From positions 124,001 to 188,000 of the forward strand of contig NZ_JAGFNS010000009.1 of the NCBI RefSeq assembly GCF_017592555.1: DNA of 64,000 bases, given 5' to 3'. This document shows positions 8,713-17,559 of the stretch, piece after piece (within the stretch, counting starts at the first letter, position 1; every line of letters begins with the position of its first letter). Below the pieces are notes generated by a model. The model had not been told where the DNA came from. It made no database searches and saw only the letters and a program-made list of their open reading frames with translations. The stretch is from Actinoplanes flavus (GTDB lineage Bacteria; Actinomycetota; Actinomycetes; Mycobacteriales; Micromonosporaceae). The translations under genes were made by a program, and so were the position numbers.

Positions 8713-9917
8713 CGCACCGACCGGTAGATCTCGAGGGTGTCCTCGGCTATCCGGGACCAGCTGAACCTCTCCACGGCGCGGCGGCGCCCGGCCTTGCCCA
8801 TCCGCTCGGCCAGCGCCGGGTCGGTCAGCAGCCGGGTCAGGGTGGCGGCCAGGTCGGCGACGAATCGCTCCGGGTCGACGGGCGTGCCGGTACCGTCTTC
8901 GAGCTGCTGGATCGGCACCAGCAGGCCGGTCTCGCCGTCGGCCACCACCTCGGGGATGCCGCCGGTCGCGGTGGCGACCACCGCGGTCTCGCAGGCCATC
9001 GCCTCCAGGTTGACGATGCCCATCGGCTCGTAGATCGACGGGCAGACGAACACGGTGGCGTGCGTGAGGACCTGGACGACCTCCTGCTTGGGCAGCATCT
9101 CCTGCACCCAGACCACCCCGTGCGGGTCGCGGACCGCCCGCAGCTCGCGCGCCAGGTCGGCGACCTCGGCGGCGATCTCCGGGGTGTCCGGCGCGCCGGC
9201 CAGCAGGATGATCTGCGCCTCGGCGGGCAGCTCACGGCAGGCCCGCATCAGGTACGGAAGGCCCTTCTGCCGGGTGATCCGCCCGACGAACACGACGCTC
9301 GGCCGGCCGCGGTCGATGCCCAGCCGGTCGACCACGTCGGTCCCGGAAGACGGCGCGTAGAGGTCGGTGTCGATGCCGTTGTAGACCACATGGATGCGGT
9401 CCGGATCAACCGAGGGGTACGCCTTGAGCACGTCCCGCCGCATTCCGCCGGACACCGCGATGACGGCGTCGGCGTTCTCGATGGCGGTGCGTTCGCAGTA
9501 CGAGGACAGCGCGTACCCTCCGCCCAGCTGTTCGGCCTTCCACGGGCGCAGCGGCTCCAGACTGTGCGTGGTCAGCACGTGCGGCACGCCGTGCAGCAGC
9601 TTGGCGGTGTGGCCGGCGAAGTTCGCATACCAGGTGTGGCTGTGCACCACGTCGGCGCCCTCGCAGCCGGATGCCATCGCCAGGTTGACGCCCATGGTGC
9701 GCAGCGCCGCGTTGGCGCCGGACAGTTCGGCGGGTTCCGGGTAGGCGGTGACGCCCGGCTCGTCGCGCGGCCCACCGAAGCAGTGCACCCGCACGTCGGC
9801 GAGCCGGCGCAGGTCACGGGTCAGGTATTCGAGGTGGACCCCGGCGCCCCCGTAGACCTCCGGCGGGTACTCACGGGTGAGCAGGTCAGCACGCAGGCGG
9901 GTCGAGGAGTCCGTCAC
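8709..9917 (-). CDS. glgA: GT4 glycosyltransferase: glycogen synthase / alpha-maltose-1-phosphate synthase
   Basis: GT-B fold glycosyltransferase of the actinobacterial GlgA type. It matches in form the mycobacterial enzyme (GlgM) that joins ADP-glucose to glucose-1-phosphate to make maltose-1-phosphate, or extends glycogen. Visible motifs are the N-terminal LLTREYPPEVYGGAGVH (normal for the family), VVHSHTWYANFAGH, VVFVGRITRQKG and the nucleotide-sugar site CPSIYEPMGIVNLEAMAC. A longer frame upstream is open, but GTG at 9917 gives the usual length of 402 aa. Its partner glgC lies on the other side of a GGDEF-EAL gene in divergent orientation. Whether it is GlgA or GlgM by activity cannot be told here. 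Confidence 0.92.
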   Translation of the reverse strand: MTDSSTRLRADLLTREYPPEVYGGAGVHLEYLTRDLRRLADVRVHCFGGPRDEPGVTAYPEPAELSGANAALRTMGVNLAMASGCEGADVVHSHTWYANFAGHTAKLLHGVPHVLTTHSLEPLRPWKAEQLGGGYALSSYCERTAIENADAVIAVSGGMRRDVLKAYPSVDPDRIHVVYNGIDTDLYAPSSGTDVVDRLGIDRGRPSVVFVGRITRQKGLPYLMRACRELPAEAQIILLAGAPDTPEIAAEVADLARELRAVRDPHGVVWVQEMLPKQEVVQVLTHATVFVCPSIYEPMGIVNLEAMACETAVVATATGGIPEVVADGETGLLVPIQQLEDGTGTPVDPERFVADLAATLTRLLTDPALAERMGKAGRRRAVERFSWSRIAEDTLEIYRSVR

Positions 9918-9991
9918 GAGTCGCAAGCTTAGCGCCCGGATTGGACCGGGGCCGCACCCGAACGGCAACCGCGCGCGGGTGCACTGGCCCG

Positions 9992-12199
9992 ATGCCCATC
10001 CGGTCCCCCCACCGTCGTCAGGCCTGGCAGTACCTGCTGGCCGGCGGCCTCGCGACGGTGCTCGCCCTGCATCTGCTGGGCGTCGGCGCCGCCTGGCTGA
10101 TCCCGCAGGCGGCCGGAACCGTGATCCTCTGCCGGGCCGCCCGCCGGCACCGTTGCGGCTGGTGGCTGATCGCCGCGGCCGGCATCGCGGGTCTGCTGAC
10201 CTCCGCCTGGTGGACGGTCCGGGCGGCGACCGGCGCCCCGCCGCCGCACACCACCCCGATGGGCCTGTCGCTCGCCCTCCAGTACGCCCTGCACGCGGCC
10301 GGGGCCGTGCAGCTCACCCGCGGCAAACGACCGGGATCGGCCGCCGAGTCCGGCGCCGTGGTCCTCTGCCTGGCGATGATGGCCTGGTCGTTCATCGTCC
10401 TGCCGTACCTGGGGGAACCCGGCTACCAGCAGGTCGACAACGCCCTGGTGATCCTCTACGGGGTGCTCGACCTGGGGATCCTGGCGGCCCTGCCGCTGAC
10501 CGCGCGCCGGCGGCCGCTGCTCGCCGCCGGCGGTGCCGTGCTGCTCGCCGCGCACCTGGTCTACGCGGCTTCCGGCGGCCAGGGCACGCCGCCGCTGCTG
10601 CCGGGCGGGTGGCCGCACCTGGTCCAGCAACTGTGGTGGGTGCTGACGGCGGCCGCCGCGCTGCACCCGGCGGCGGCCCAGCCGGCCGTCACCGGGGAAC
10701 GGGCCGGGCGGGCCGGGCTGATCGGCATGTACGTGACGGTGGTGGCCGCCCCGCTGCTGCCGGCCGTCGCGAACCCGAGCGCCGTCGTGGTGGTCCCGGC
10801 GGTGCTGACGGCCGCGCTGTGCGGGCTGCTGATGCTGCGGGTCGGCCTGTCCAGCCGGCTGGCCGAGCGGCGGGCCCGGCAGATCGGGGCGGCCCTGCAC
10901 GAGCAGCGGGTCCTGCAACAGCGCCTGGCGTACCGGGCCGGGCACGACGCGCTGACCGGGCTGGCCAACCGGGATCTGCTGCTCGATCACCTGGGCCGGG
11001 CCGCCGCCGGGGACCACCCGTACACCCTGATTCTCTGTGGGCTGGACGGGTTCAAGGAGGTCAACGACACGTACGGGCACGCGGTCGGTGACACCGTGCT
11101 GCGCCAGGCGGCCGGCCGGCTGCTGCTGTTCGCCCCCGAGGTGGACCTGGTGGCCCGGCTCGGCGGCGACGAGTTCGGCCTGCTGGTGACCGAGCCGGTG
11201 GACACCGGCGAGCTGGCGGGCCGGGTGATGGCGGCGATCGCCTCGGCGCCGTTCGTGGTCGGCGAGCGGTGGATCCCGTTGACCGCCCGGGCCGGGGTCG
11301 CGGACGGCGTACCGGGAAACGACGCCGTGCTGGGCGACGCCGACCTGGCCCTGCGCGCCGCGAAGCAGGCGGGCGGCGCGCGGCTGGCGCGGTTCGACGA
11401 GACGCTGCGCGCCGAGCAGAGCGAGCGCGCCCGGATCGCCGCCGGCCTGCGGCAGGCGCTGGCCGACGACGGCCTGTTCATGCACTACCAGCCGGTGGTG
11501 GACACCGCGACCGGCCGGATCCAGGGGGTGGAGGCGCTGATGCGCTGGCGCCGCGGCGACGAGATCGTCCCGCCCGGCGTGTTCATCCCGGTGGCCGAGC
11601 AGACCGGGCTGATCGGCGCGCTCGGCACCCGGGCGCTGCGGCTGGCCTGTGCCCGCGCCGCCGGATGGTACCGGGAGCACGGCCTCTATCTGACCGTGAA
11701 CGTCTCCACCCACCAGCTGCGCGACCCGGGCTTCGCCGCCGGGGTGCGGGAAATCCTGGCGGAGACCGGACTGCCGCCGACCGCGCTGGTGCTGGAGATC
11801 ACCGAATCGGTGCTCATCGACGCCGCGGACACCTCGGTGCTGTCGGCGCTGCGCGTGGACGGGGTCCGGATCGCCATCGACGACTTCGGCACCGGGTACT
11901 CGTCACTGGCCTACCTGCACACCCTGCCGGTCGACATTCTCAAGATCGACCAGTCCTTCATCCGCCGGCACGGTGACCCGCCACAGCCCCAGGACGTGAG
12001 CCTGACCAGGGCGATCCTGGAGCTGGCCCGCAGCCGGGGACTGATCGCGGTGGCCGAGGGGGTGGAGACCGCGGTGCAGGCGAACCTGCTCCGGGAGCTG
12101 CGCTGCCCGCTCGTGCAGGGCTTCCACTTCGCCCGGCCCTGCGCCGCCGAGGGGATCGACGCGCTCCTCCGGGAGGCGGCCCGGGTCCCGGCGGCCTGA
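9992..12199 (+). CDS. Membrane GGDEF-EAL protein (cyclic di-GMP turnover)
   Basis: Makes and/or degrades cyclic di-GMP at the membrane. Residues about 10-270 hold seven or eight hydrophobic helices. The GGDEF domain spans about 310-470 with an intact GGDEF near residue 390. The inhibitory RxxD site is absent: the equivalent positions read P-E-V-D. The EAL domain spans about 490-730 with an intact GVEALMRW, NVSTHQL, EITES, DDFGTGYSSL, LKIDQSF, AEGVET and QGFHF, so both halves have their catalytic residues. The ATG (MPIRSPHRRQAWQYLL) is preferred over an in-frame upstream start because it begins just before the first helix. It sits between the divergent glgA and glgC, 87 bp before glgC and on the same strand. 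Confidence 0.93.
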   Translation: MPIRSPHRRQAWQYLLAGGLATVLALHLLGVGAAWLIPQAAGTVILCRAARRHRCGWWLIAAAGIAGLLTSAWWTVRAATGAPPPHTTPMGLSLALQYALHAAGAVQLTRGKRPGSAAESGAVVLCLAMMAWSFIVLPYLGEPGYQQVDNALVILYGVLDLGILAALPLTARRRPLLAAGGAVLLAAHLVYAASGGQGTPPLLPGGWPHLVQQLWWVLTAAAALHPAAAQPAVTGERAGRAGLIGMYVTVVAAPLLPAVANPSAVVVVPAVLTAALCGLLMLRVGLSSRLAERRARQIGAALHEQRVLQQRLAYRAGHDALTGLANRDLLLDHLGRAAAGDHPYTLILCGLDGFKEVNDTYGHAVGDTVLRQAAGRLLLFAPEVDLVARLGGDEFGLLVTEPVDTGELAGRVMAAIASAPFVVGERWIPLTARAGVADGVPGNDAVLGDADLALRAAKQAGGARLARFDETLRAEQSERARIAAGLRQALADDGLFMHYQPVVDTATGRIQGVEALMRWRRGDEIVPPGVFIPVAEQTGLIGALGTRALRLACARAAGWYREHGLYLTVNVSTHQLRDPGFAAGVREILAETGLPPTALVLEITESVLIDAADTSVLSALRVDGVRIAIDDFGTGYSSLAYLHTLPVDILKIDQSFIRRHGDPPQPQDVSLTRAILELARSRGLIAVAEGVETAVQANLLRELRCPLVQGFHFARPCAAEGIDALLREAARVPAA

Positions 12200-12286
12200 C
12201 CGGCAAGCCGATTGCAGCGGGCGCAAGATATTTCGAACCGCCCTTTCGGGTGGCGCGGGGGCGGCCGGAATATTAGCGTCCTTCCC

Positions 12287-13519
12287 ATGGCTGTCAAGGT
12301 GCTTGCGATCGTCCTGGCCGGTGGTGAAGGCAAGCGCCTGATGCCCCTCACGGCGGACCGCGCCAAGCCCGGAGTGCCCTTCGGCGGCATCTACCGCATG
12401 ATCGACTTCGTGTTGTCCAACCTCGCGAACGCGGGGTATCTGAGGATCGTCGTGCTGACCCAGTACAAGTCGCACTCCCTGGACCGGCACATCTCCAAGA
12501 CCTGGCGGATGTCCACGCTGCTCGGCAACTACGTCACCCCGGTCCCGGCCCAGCAGCGGCTCGGCCCGCGCTGGTTCGCCGGCTCCGCGGACGCGATCTA
12601 CCAGAGCCTCAACCTGATCAACGACGAGTCGCCGGACTACGTGATCGTCTTCGGCGCCGACCACATCTACCGGATGGACCCGAAGCAGATGGTCAACGAC
12701 CACATCGCCTCGGGCGCCGCGGTCACCGTCGCCGGGATCCGTCAGCCGCTGTCGCTCGCCGACCAGTTCGGCGTGATCGACGTCGGCGCGGACGGCAAGC
12801 GCATCCGCGCCTTCCGGGAGAAGCCGAAGGACGCGCAGGGCCTGCCCGACTCGCCCGGCGAGGTGTACGCGTCGATGGGCAACTACGTCTTCACCACCCG
12901 GGCCCTGTGCGAGGCCGTCACCGCCGACGCGCAGAACCCGGACAGCAAGCACGACATGGGCGGCAACATCATCCCGATGCTGGTGGAGCGCGGCGAGGCG
13001 AACGTCTACGACTTCCGCGACAACGACGTGCCCGGCTCCACCGAGCGGGACCGCGGCTACTGGCGCGACGTGGGGACGCTCGACTCGTTCTACGAGGCCC
13101 ACACCGACCTGATCGCCACCCTGCCGATCTTCAACCTCTACAACCACGACTGGCCGATCTTCACGAACTACGGCTCCTGGCCGCCGGCGAAGTTCGTGCA
13201 CGGCTACGACGACCGTCAGGGCCGCGCCCTCGACTCGATGATCTCGCCCGGCGTGGTGATCTCCGGCGCCCTGGTCGAACGCTCGGTGATCTCACCGAAC
13301 GTCCGGGTCAACTCGTGGGCCCACGTCGACGGGGCGGTCATCATGGAGGGCGTCTCGGTGGGCCGGCGCGCGGTGATCCGCAACGCGATCATCGACAAGA
13401 ACGTCGTCATTCCGGAGGGCGCCCAGATCGGCGTCGACCTCGACCGCGACCGCAAGCTCTACACGGTCAGCGACAACGGCGTGGTGGTCATCGGCAAGGG
13501 CCAGCGCGTGGAGCTCTAG
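12287..13519 (+). CDS. glgC: Glucose-1-phosphate adenylyltransferase (ADP-glucose pyrophosphorylase)
   Basis: Makes ADP-glucose from ATP and glucose-1-phosphate, the donor used by GlgA/GlgM. The N-terminal nucleotidyltransferase motif [22 protein letters not shown] (residues about 6-27) and the actinobacterial [13 protein letters not shown] region are intact. So are [19 protein letters not shown] and the catalytic-region [16 protein letters not shown] left-handed beta-helix C-terminus begins near residue 320 ([27 protein letters not shown]). 410 aa is normal. No clear Shine-Dalgarno precedes the ATG. Its 3' end overlaps the convergent lipoprotein gene by four bases. Confidence 0.97.
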   Translation: MAVKVLAIVLAGGEGKRLMPLTADRAKPGVPFGGIYRMIDFVLSNLANAGYLRIVVLTQYKSHSLDRHISKTWRMSTLLGNYVTPVPAQQRLGPRWFAGSADAIYQSLNLINDESPDYVIVFGADHIYRMDPKQMVNDHIASGAAVTVAGIRQPLSLADQFGVIDVGADGKRIRAFREKPKDAQGLPDSPGEVYASMGNYVFTTRALCEAVTADAQNPDSKHDMGGNIIPMLVERGEANVYDFRDNDVPGSTERDRGYWRDVGTLDSFYEAHTDLIATLPIFNLYNHDWPIFTNYGSWPPAKFVHGYDDRQGRALDSMISPGVVISGALVERSVISPNVRVNSWAHVDGAVIMEGVSVGRRAVIRNAIIDKNVVIPEGAQIGVDLDRDRKLYTVSDNGVVVIGKGQRVEL

Positions 13520-14043
13520 GCGGTCCTCGAGTAGCGGTAGCACTGCCAGAGGCCGCCGACCTCCTCGGCTTCCAGCCGGCTGTCGTTGTACCGTCCGATG
13601 CAGAGGGCTTTGACGTCCAGCTTCTCGCGGCACTGCCAGGTGTCGCCACGAAGCTCGGCGGCGGCCTTCGCCCGGTCACCCTTCGCATGCGTTTCCGCGC
13701 AATAACCGAGCATGTCGCTGATGCCGCCGAGCTGCTTCCGGCCACTGATACATAACCCGCTCTTGGGATTTCCCAGGTCCTGGAGCACGAGTTTCGGATC
13801 ACTTTCTTCCGGAAATTCCCTCTTGCAGGCGGCGTCCAGGTCCACTTCCGAACGACAGCTTCCGCCGGTCGGACTTTCGTCGAATTTCCGGTCGCCGCAG
13901 TGGCTCTGGAAGTCGACACCCCCGACGATCACCTTGCCGAGCGGTTGCTCCTCGTCATCGCTACAGCCTGAGACACCGAACAGCGAAAGTGTCAGAACAA
14001 CTCCGGACAGAGCAGTTTTCACAAATGTGTGCCGTGGCTTCAC
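13516..14043 (-). CDS. Cys-rich lipoprotein, unknown function
   Basis: An exported, lipid-anchored protein of 175 aa. The signal sequence ([20 protein letters not shown]) ends in the lipobox V-S-G-C at about residue 27. The mature part holds about seven further cysteines (e.g. SHCGDR, AACKREF, GLCISG, GYCAE, WQCREK, ALCIGR, LWQCYR), spaced as if forming disulfides, with two similar half-domains each ending in a W-Q-C motif. This suggests an internal duplication. No family was recognised. The GTG start has a purine-rich GGGAGAGA upstream. The four-base convergent overlap with glgC leaves no room for a separate terminator. Confidence 0.8.
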   Translation of the reverse strand: MKPRHTFVKTALSGVVLTLSLFGVSGCSDDEEQPLGKVIVGGVDFQSHCGDRKFDESPTGGSCRSEVDLDAACKREFPEESDPKLVLQDLGNPKSGLCISGRKQLGGISDMLGYCAETHAKGDRAKAAAELRGDTWQCREKLDVKALCIGRYNDSRLEAEEVGGLWQCYRYSRTA

Positions 14044-14357
14044 GTGATTTCTCTCCCCATTGCCGCCGCCGGAACAGGCGGCTCAGCCCGGACGTCAGAA
14101 TGGCCCGGCGAATCCCGCAACGGCAATAGCGGAAAGGAGAATCACCCGATCTCACGACCCCCGCACGGGGTGGTCGGGAAAAGCATTTTAAAGGATGCCG
14201 TCAACCAGTGAATCCTCGCAACGGGTGGAAGGCCGACCCGCGCATCAGCCCGGCGGTCGCCTCGCTGCCGGGAGTGGGCAGACGGTCGCGCGGCTCGGCG
14301 GAACGGGGAGGATTCGGCGGGGACGCTCCACCCCGTACCGGAAAATGGTTTGAAGGG
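14044..14357. other. Intergenic region, 314 bp
   Basis: It lies between the start of the lipoprotein gene and the stop of the AraC-type gene, both on the minus strand, so it should carry the lipoprotein promoter. It contains an A/T-richer island near 14175-14205 (AAAAGCATTTTAAAGGATG). No gene or clear hairpin was found. Confidence 0.4.
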
Positions 14358-15371
14358 TCAGCGGCGGTCGCGGAGCGTTTGGGAGGGGGTCTCGCCGAAG
14401 CGGGTGCGGTAGGCGCCGGCGAAGCGGCCCAGGTGGGTGAAGCCGTAGCGGTAGGCGACCTCGCTGACGCTGACCTGGCCGGGGTCGGAGCGGCACAGTT
14501 CGGCGTGGACCGCGTCGAGGCGCAGGCGGCGCAGGTAGGTGAGCGGCGGCATGCCGACGTGCTGGCGGAACGACTCCTGCAGGACCCGGACGCCGACGCC
14601 GGCCAGCGCCGCCAGATCATGGATCGTGTAGGCCCGCCACGGCTCGGCGTGCATGGCGTCGAGGGCCCGTTTCACCGTGCGTGGCCGGTGCGGGCCCCGG
14701 AATCCGGCGGGCTCCTCGCCGTAGGGATGTTCGACGGTGAGCGCCAGGCCGCTGACCACCATGTCCCGCCAGCGGGCGGCCATCCGCGGACGGCTGGCCA
14801 GGGTGTCCGGTTCGCGTAGCTCGGTGAGCAGCAGCCGGACCATCGCCGCCCAGGTCCGGCCCGGGCCGTCGACCAGGTCGAAGGTGGCGCCCAGCGGAAG
14901 CGGGGAGATCATCCGCTGGTCGAGGGCGGCGTCCACCTCGCGTTCCAGGGCGGCCCGCTCCACCTTGACGCTGATCAGCCGGCAGGAGCCGGGCCAGTCG
15001 ACCTCGATGTCACCGGTCGGCCGGAACACCACGGCCCTGGTCGGATCGGCCAGGACCACGGCGCCGCGATGCCGGGTGCGCAGCATGCCGGTCAGCGGGA
15101 CGAGCACGTGGTACGCCGTCTCGAGCGCCGCGATCGAGATCCGGATGTCGGTGCCGTAGCCGACCTCGCCGAGCGTGATCGGGCCGAGCACCGCCACATC
15201 GGCCTGAAACTGGAACCGGCCGGGGTCACCGACCGGTTCGATCCGCAGCGGTCCGTAGTACAGGTTCCGGCAGAAGGCGCTGGCCTCGTCCACATCGGTG
15301 GTGCGCAGGCTGATGTGAACCGGGACGTCCGCGCCCGGTGCCGCCGGGCCCGGAGACCGACCGCCTGCCAT
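14358..15371 (-). CDS. AraC family transcriptional regulator
   Basis: A DNA-binding regulator. The C-terminal ~100 residues are a double helix-turn-helix of the AraC/XylS type: YTIHDLAALAGVGVRVLQESF, then the conserved second half SEVAYRYGFTHLGRFAGAYRTRFGETPSQTLR. The N-terminal ~200 residues fit the AraC_binding_2 type sensor domain, with the TVAxDL-like opening HISLRTTDVDEASAFC. The ATG at residue MAGGRSPGP is chosen because a longer frame would run into the upstream gene. It sits 10 bp downstream of the His-rich protein gene and is probably co-transcribed with the DUF4331 genes. The inducer is unknown. Confidence 0.9.
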   Translation of the reverse strand: MAGGRSPGPAAPGADVPVHISLRTTDVDEASAFCRNLYYGPLRIEPVGDPGRFQFQADVAVLGPITLGEVGYGTDIRISIAALETAYHVLVPLTGMLRTRHRGAVVLADPTRAVVFRPTGDIEVDWPGSCRLISVKVERAALEREVDAALDQRMISPLPLGATFDLVDGPGRTWAAMVRLLLTELREPDTLASRPRMAARWRDMVVSGLALTVEHPYGEEPAGFRGPHRPRTVKRALDAMHAEPWRAYTIHDLAALAGVGVRVLQESFRQHVGMPPLTYLRRLRLDAVHAELCRSDPGQVSVSEVAYRYGFTHLGRFAGAYRTRFGETPSQTLRDRR

Positions 15372-15381
15372 GGCGTCCAGA

Positions 15382-15753
15382 TTAGACCGCCACCGGCCTC
15401 CGACCGGGAACCAGATTCGCCGGCCAGGTGACCTCGGCGACCGCGCCGCCACGGACTTCTACCTGGGTGAGCGGGGTGTCGTCGTCTTGCCAGACCACGT
15501 AACGGCCCTCCGGCAGGCTGTCGATCACCACACAGAAGGTGACACCGGAGCTGACATAACGGGCGCGGACCGCGGCATGCGTACGGGCGCCGGTGTCCCC
15601 CACCGGCGACACCTCGATCTCGTGGCCGAGCAGCTGGGCCGGCGTGTGGATGATCATCGCGCCGATCCCGCCGCCGATGTTCAGCATCACGGTGCCCTGC
15701 CCGGACGGCGCGTACGTGTGGTGGTGGTGCGGGTGCCCGTGGCCGTGGCTCAT
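15382..15753 (-). CDS. His-rich N-terminus small protein linked to DUF4331
   Basis: A 123-residue protein starting MSHGHGHPHHHHTYAPSGQG, a likely metal-binding head with eight histidines in the first 12 residues. The rest reads as a compact beta protein (GTVMLNIGGGIGAMIIHTPA, ISP-like HEIEVSPVGDTGARTHAAV, YVVWQDD). Related actinobacterial proteins are sometimes labelled phospholipase, but no lipase catalytic motif is visible. Its ATG overlaps the stop of the DUF4331 gene by four bases, so the two are coupled. A metal-chaperone or metal-dependent role beside DUF4331 is inference. Confidence 0.78.
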   Translation of the reverse strand: MSHGHGHPHHHHTYAPSGQGTVMLNIGGGIGAMIIHTPAQLLGHEIEVSPVGDTGARTHAAVRARYVSSGVTFCVVIDSLPEGRYVVWQDDDTPLTQVEVRGGAVAEVTWPANLVPGRRPVAV

Positions 15754-17141
15754 GAGGGGTTTCCGAATCCGTCGAAGGGGGTGCCGAGGAAGGGGAACTT
15801 CTTGAGCAGGCCGGCGCTGGCGTCCTTGATGCTCAGGCCCTGTTCGACCAGAGCGGCCGCGGCGTCCGGCTTGAAGTCGGCGTTCACCAGCGGGACGGTG
15901 ACGCCGGCGATGGCGCGCAGCGAGATGGAGACGACGTCGTCGGCGATCCGGCGGCCGTTGGGGAAGCCGGCCAGGTCACCGCCGAGCAGGCCGAACTTGT
16001 TCTCCTTGGCGGCCGGTTCGATGGCCGTGTTCAGCCGCAGCATGTCGGCCTGGAGCGCGCCGGTGTTGTTCTGGAAGCCGTCGATCAGGCCGTCCGGGAT
16101 ACCGGTGAGCAGGATGGCCAGCAGGTCGGCGCGCGGCTCCTTGGTCTTGTTGAGCTCGGCCAGCTTGTCGAACAGGCCGGGGTAGAGCACCGGCAGGAGC
16201 GCTCCCAGCTCCGGCGTGGCGACGAACTCGGCGAACCGCTTGTCCTCGCTCGGCGGCAGGCTGTTCCACTTGTCCTTCTCCGCCATCGGCACGATGACCT
16301 CGTTGAACAGCGGGTTGCCGAGCCGGGAGACCTGCACCTGCGGGCCGACCACCACGTCGCCGTCGCCCTTGTTGCCGCGGACCTCCACCTGGCGGCGGCT
16401 GGCCGACGTCCACACGCCGATGACCGCGCCGGCGTCCTTGGCCCGGACCCGCTTCTTGCCGTCCCGGCGGACCATGTGCAGCGGGATCTGCAGCGCGATG
16501 CTGTGCACGTTGGTCTTGTCGGTGGCGTTGACCGCCTTGCCGGCGTAGTTGAACAGCTGCGAGCCGACCAGGTGCTTGTCCTGGAACGGGCGCAGCGTGC
16601 CCAGGTCGAAGATGGCGCCCAGGTCGACGAAGAACGCGTCGGCGCGCTGGCCGGCGAAGACCTTCTCGCCGGACTTCAGCTTGTGGACCGCGTCCTCGGC
16701 GAGCTTCTCGTAGTCCGGGATGGAGATCTTGCCGACGTTGCAGGGCGGGCACGGGAGCTTGCCGGCCAGCACCGTGCTCTTGCCGTGCTTGTCCACCTTG
16801 GTGACCGAGTAGAACTGGCGGCGGTTCCAGTTCTCGTCGTCCAGCGACTTGATCTGGCCGGTGTTGTAGAGGAACGTCTTGTCGTTGCGCAGTTCGGTAC
16901 GGAACCGGAACTGGTAGGTGATGTCCGGGCGGGCGTCACCGTTCGCGTCGATGTGGATCTCGTACAGCACGTCGTCGCCGAACTCGAAGAAGTTCGGGCC
17001 ACTGGCGGGGATCTGCAGCGGCACGTAGTTGGCGATGATCGTGACCGTGTCCGGATCGTCGGGGCTGACGAACGCGTACAGGTCGGAGCTGTCGGCGACC
17101 GGGTCCTTGCTGATCTCCGGCGCTTCGCGGTGGGAAGACAT
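15750..17141 (-). CDS. DUF4331 domain-containing protein
   Basis: A 463-residue protein of the DUF4331 family (PF14224), function unknown. The characteristic start MSSHREAPEISKDPVADSSD and the following LYAFVSPDDPDTVTIIANYVP are textbook for the family. Internal hallmarks include FFEFGDDVLYEIHIDANGDA, RADAFFVDLGAIFDLGTLRPF and GRRIADDVVSISLRAIAG. No signal peptide is seen, although other members can be secreted. A CPPC pair (LPCPPCN) near residue 133 could bind metal or form a disulfide. It is the second gene of a minus-strand unit: small Tat-like protein, DUF4331, His-rich protein, AraC regulator. Confidence 0.93.
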   Translation of the reverse strand: MSSHREAPEISKDPVADSSDLYAFVSPDDPDTVTIIANYVPLQIPASGPNFFEFGDDVLYEIHIDANGDARPDITYQFRFRTELRNDKTFLYNTGQIKSLDDENWNRRQFYSVTKVDKHGKSTVLAGKLPCPPCNVGKISIPDYEKLAEDAVHKLKSGEKVFAGQRADAFFVDLGAIFDLGTLRPFQDKHLVGSQLFNYAGKAVNATDKTNVHSIALQIPLHMVRRDGKKRVRAKDAGAVIGVWTSASRRQVEVRGNKGDGDVVVGPQVQVSRLGNPLFNEVIVPMAEKDKWNSLPPSEDKRFAEFVATPELGALLPVLYPGLFDKLAELNKTKEPRADLLAILLTGIPDGLIDGFQNNTGALQADMLRLNTAIEPAAKENKFGLLGGDLAGFPNGRRIADDVVSISLRAIAGVTVPLVNADFKPDAAAALVEQGLSIKDASAGLLKKFPFLGTPFDGFGNPS

Positions 17142-17174
17142 GTTCGGGGAATCTCCTGTCGAAACGGCGGAAGG

Positions 17175-17456
17175 TCAGCGTCCGGCGGCCTTGAGCAGGC
17201 TCTTCGCGAGGCTCTTGTCGGTGATCGTCTTGCGCTTCTCACCGGTGAAGACGTCGATCGTGCCCTTCTTCGCGTCGACCAGCGACAGGATCAGCGGCGA
17301 ACCGTCGCCGTCGCCGCCGCTCGAGGACTCGCCGGCGAGGCTCAGCCCGGCCACCGAGACGGCGGAGACGCCGACGCCGGTGGCGGCGAGGGCCAGGACC
17401 CGGCGACGCGACAGCCACGAGGTACGGGACTGCGCGCGGTAACGAACACGACTCAT
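17175..17456 (-). CDS. Small exported protein with twin-arginine-like signal
   Basis: A 93-residue protein. The N-terminus reads S-R-R-R-V-L-A-L then a hydrophobic stretch (AATGVGVSAVSVAGLSLAGE), matching a Tat signal, or possibly a membrane anchor. The mature tail of about 50 residues (LILSLVDAKKGTIDVFTGEKR) is soluble and unassigned. A longer frame exists upstream, but the ATG with GAAAGG nine bases before it is much better. It lies 33 bp upstream of the DUF4331 gene on the same strand and is probably its operon partner. Confidence 0.78.
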   Translation of the reverse strand: MSRVRYRAQSRTSWLSRRRVLALAATGVGVSAVSVAGLSLAGESSSGGDGDGSPLILSLVDAKKGTIDVFTGEKRKTITDKSLAKSLLKAAGR

Positions 17457-17559
17457 GCTTGGCCTTTCGTCGTTGGGGGGCCTGACAGGCGGTGCATCGT
17501 CGACGCCCGTCAGTACGAGATCCACGAGCGGGCGGTTCAAACCTTTTTGACGAAACGGC

